DNA from: Mesorhizobium sp.
GTDB taxonomy: Bacteria; Pseudomonadota; Alphaproteobacteria; Rhizobiales; Rhizobiaceae
Assembly (NCBI GenBank): GCA_030698645.1
Contig: JAUYMV010000774.1
Location: forward strand, 1-6,041
DNA length: 6,041 nucleotides
Direction of reading: 5' to 3'
Shown: positions 5,206 to 6,041 of the stretch, one piece after another
Layout of the letters: every line of letters begins with the position of its first letter
How positions within the stretch are numbered: position 1 is the first letter of the stretch
Notes under the pieces: generated by a model
The model's input: the letters and a program-made list of their open reading frames with translations, nothing else
What the model was told of the DNA's origin: nothing
The model's database searches: none
Translations under genes and position numbers: made by a program

Positions 5206-5964
5206 ATGACGCATCACCCGACCCAGTCGCCGCAATTCTTCCTGACGGCTCCCTCGCCCTGTCCCTATATCGAGGGACTGTTCGAGCGGAAGGTGTTCAC
5301 GCACCTGGTCGGCGATCGCGCGCCGGAGATGAACGACCTCCTGACGCAAGGCGGCTTCCGCCGCTCGCAGAACATCGCCTACCGGCCGGCCTGCGAGGCG
5401 TGCCGGGCCTGCGTCTCGGTGCGCATCCTGGCCGACGAGTTCAAGCTGACGCGCAACATGCGCAAGGTGCTGAAGACCAATTCCGACCTGATCGGCGCGA
5501 TGCACGACGCCGAGCCGTCGACCGAGCAGTATTCGCTGTTCCGCGCCTATCTCGACGCGCGCCACCGCAAGGGCGGCATGTCGGACATGTCGGTGCTCGA
5601 CTACGCCATGATGGTCGAGGACACGCATGTCGACACCAAGGTCATCGAATACCGTCGGCGCGGACCGGATTCCTTCATCACCGGCAAGGGCACCGGGCCG
5701 CTGATGGGCGTGGCGCTGACCGACAAGATGGCCGACGGCATGTCGATGGTCTATTCCTACTACGATCCGGAGCTCGAGGACCGCTCGCTCGGCACCTTCA
5801 TGATCCTCGACCACATCGCCCGCACGCGCGCCGCCGGCCTGCCCCATGTCTATCTCGGCTACTGGGTCAACGGGTCGCGCAAGATGGCCTATAAGGTGCG
5901 CTTTTCGCCGCAGGAGCATCTCGGGCCAAAGGGCTGGGAGCGTTTCAACGGCCCGTCGGACTAG
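5206..5964 (+). CDS. bpt: Aspartate/glutamate leucyltransferase (arginyltransferase-like), N-end rule pathway
   Basis: The protein has 252 residues. An in-frame TAG at 5200-5202 rules out any upstream start, so the ATG at 5206 is fixed although no good ribosome-binding site precedes it; AGGGGA at 5185-5190 is too far. The protein belongs to the ATE/Bpt family, often annotated as arginyltransferase. Characterised bacterial Bpt (Vibrio vulnificus) transfers leucine from Leu-tRNA to proteins with N-terminal Asp or Glu, marking them for ClpS-ClpAP degradation in the cytoplasm. The ATE N domain (about 10-75) carries PCPYIEG (18-24), [12 protein letters not shown] (50-61) and CEACRAC (63-69). The ATE C domain (about 100-235) carries [20 protein letters not shown] (121-140), [20 protein letters not shown] (183-202) and [20 protein letters not shown] (216-235), the acetyltransferase-like catalytic part. 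Cys19, Cys63, Cys66 and Cys69 could form a metal or Fe-S site, as reported for eukaryotic ATE1. The gene is complete and of normal length. Confidence 0.92.
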   Translation: MTHHPTQSPQFFLTAPSPCPYIEGLFERKVFTHLVGDRAPEMNDLLTQGGFRRSQNIAYRPACEACRACVSVRILADEFKLTRNMRKVLKTNSDLIGAMHDAEPSTEQYSLFRAYLDARHRKGGMSDMSVLDYAMMVEDTHVDTKVIEYRRRGPDSFITGKGTGPLMGVALTDKMADGMSMVYSYYDPELEDRSLGTFMILDHIARTRAAGLPHVYLGYWVNGSRKMAYKVRFSPQEHLGPKGWERFNGPSD

Positions 5965-5974
5965 CGCGCAGGCG

Positions 5975-5994
5975 TCCGGTCGACCAGCACCGGA
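5975..5994 (+). terminator. Weak hairpin downstream of bpt
   Basis: TCCGGT (5975-5980) pairs with ACCGGA (5989-5994) around an 8-nt loop, with one possible further G-U pair, beginning 10 bp after the bpt stop codon. No T-run follows. The position is right for a terminator, but the stem is short and the evidence weak. Confidence 0.3.
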
Positions 5995-6004
5995 TTGACG
6001 CGGC

Positions 6005-6041
6005 GTGACCGAAAAATCTCCCTCGCATGCCAAGGGCCTCC
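6005..6041 (+). CDS. Possible start of a further gene, cut by the window edge
   Basis: From a GTG at 6005 the frame reads VTEKSPSHAKGL and stays open to the right edge. An in-frame TGA at 5996-5998 means this would be close to the true beginning. Its sequence is polar and basic, as for many protein N-termini. There is no convincing ribosome-binding site (only GGA at 5992-5994), and 12 codons are too few to recognise a family. Confidence 0.3.
   Translation, partial: MTEKSPSHAKGL

Noticed and set aside
4861..6033. A 390-codon open frame on the minus strand spanning bpt and part of the RDD gene
   Set aside because: It crosses two well-supported genes on the other strand, lacks any domain, and its composition is that of a reverse shadow.
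1..6041. Mobile elements, CRISPR arrays, tRNA or rRNA genes, toxin-antitoxin or defence genes
   Set aside because: I looked for terminal inverted repeats, regularly spaced repeats, cloverleaf-type sequences and transposase or nuclease motifs on both strands and found none. All substantial coding frames belong to ordinary metabolic, regulatory or membrane families.

Overview
The window looks like a piece of an ordinary chromosome from a high-GC alphaproteobacterium, most likely of the order Hyphomicrobiales (rhizobia and relatives). This rests on the strong G/C bias at third codon positions, the style of the protein families, and the pairing of an RDD membrane protein with a bacterial Bpt-type aminoacyl-tRNA-protein transferase. 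The genus assignment is inference. I see no mobile element, CRISPR array, rRNA or tRNA, and no sign of recent gene transfer. Coding density is high and no stretch without a gene exceeds about 260 bp.

Layout from left to right. (1) 2-403 (+): the C-terminal part of an intracellular polyhydroxybutyrate depolymerase (PhaZ) whose N-terminus lies outside the window. (2) 520-903 (+): a small four-helix DUF423 membrane protein with its own plausible promoter. (3) 916-1605 (-): an HxlR-type winged-helix regulator fused to an SCP2-like ligand-binding domain. (4) 1864-3030 (+): an acyl-CoA dehydrogenase-fold flavoprotein, transcribed divergently from the regulator and ending at a perfect 12-bp hairpin shared with the convergent next gene. 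(5) 3079-4470 (-): soluble pyridine nucleotide transhydrogenase, sthA. (6) 4637-5107 (+): an RDD-family membrane protein followed by a terminator-like hairpin. (7) 5206-5964 (+): the N-end-rule aminoacyltransferase bpt. (8) A possible start of another + strand gene at 6005, cut by the window edge.

These are mostly independent housekeeping units. The regulator/acyl-CoA dehydrogenase pair is the one likely functional module: divergent promoters in about 258 bp, a regulator with a lipid-binding-type sensor domain, and an enzyme acting on acyl or related substrates. PhaZ and SthA both bear on carbon-storage and redox balance, but nothing in the sequence links them to each other.

I do not see an undescribed system here. 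The points most worth a second look are: an exact 15-bp repeat shared between the acyl-CoA dehydrogenase leader and the regulator gene; the apparent lack of the usual catalytic glutamate in that flavoprotein; the regulator's domain architecture; two inverted repeats between sthA and the RDD gene; and the cysteine cluster in Bpt.
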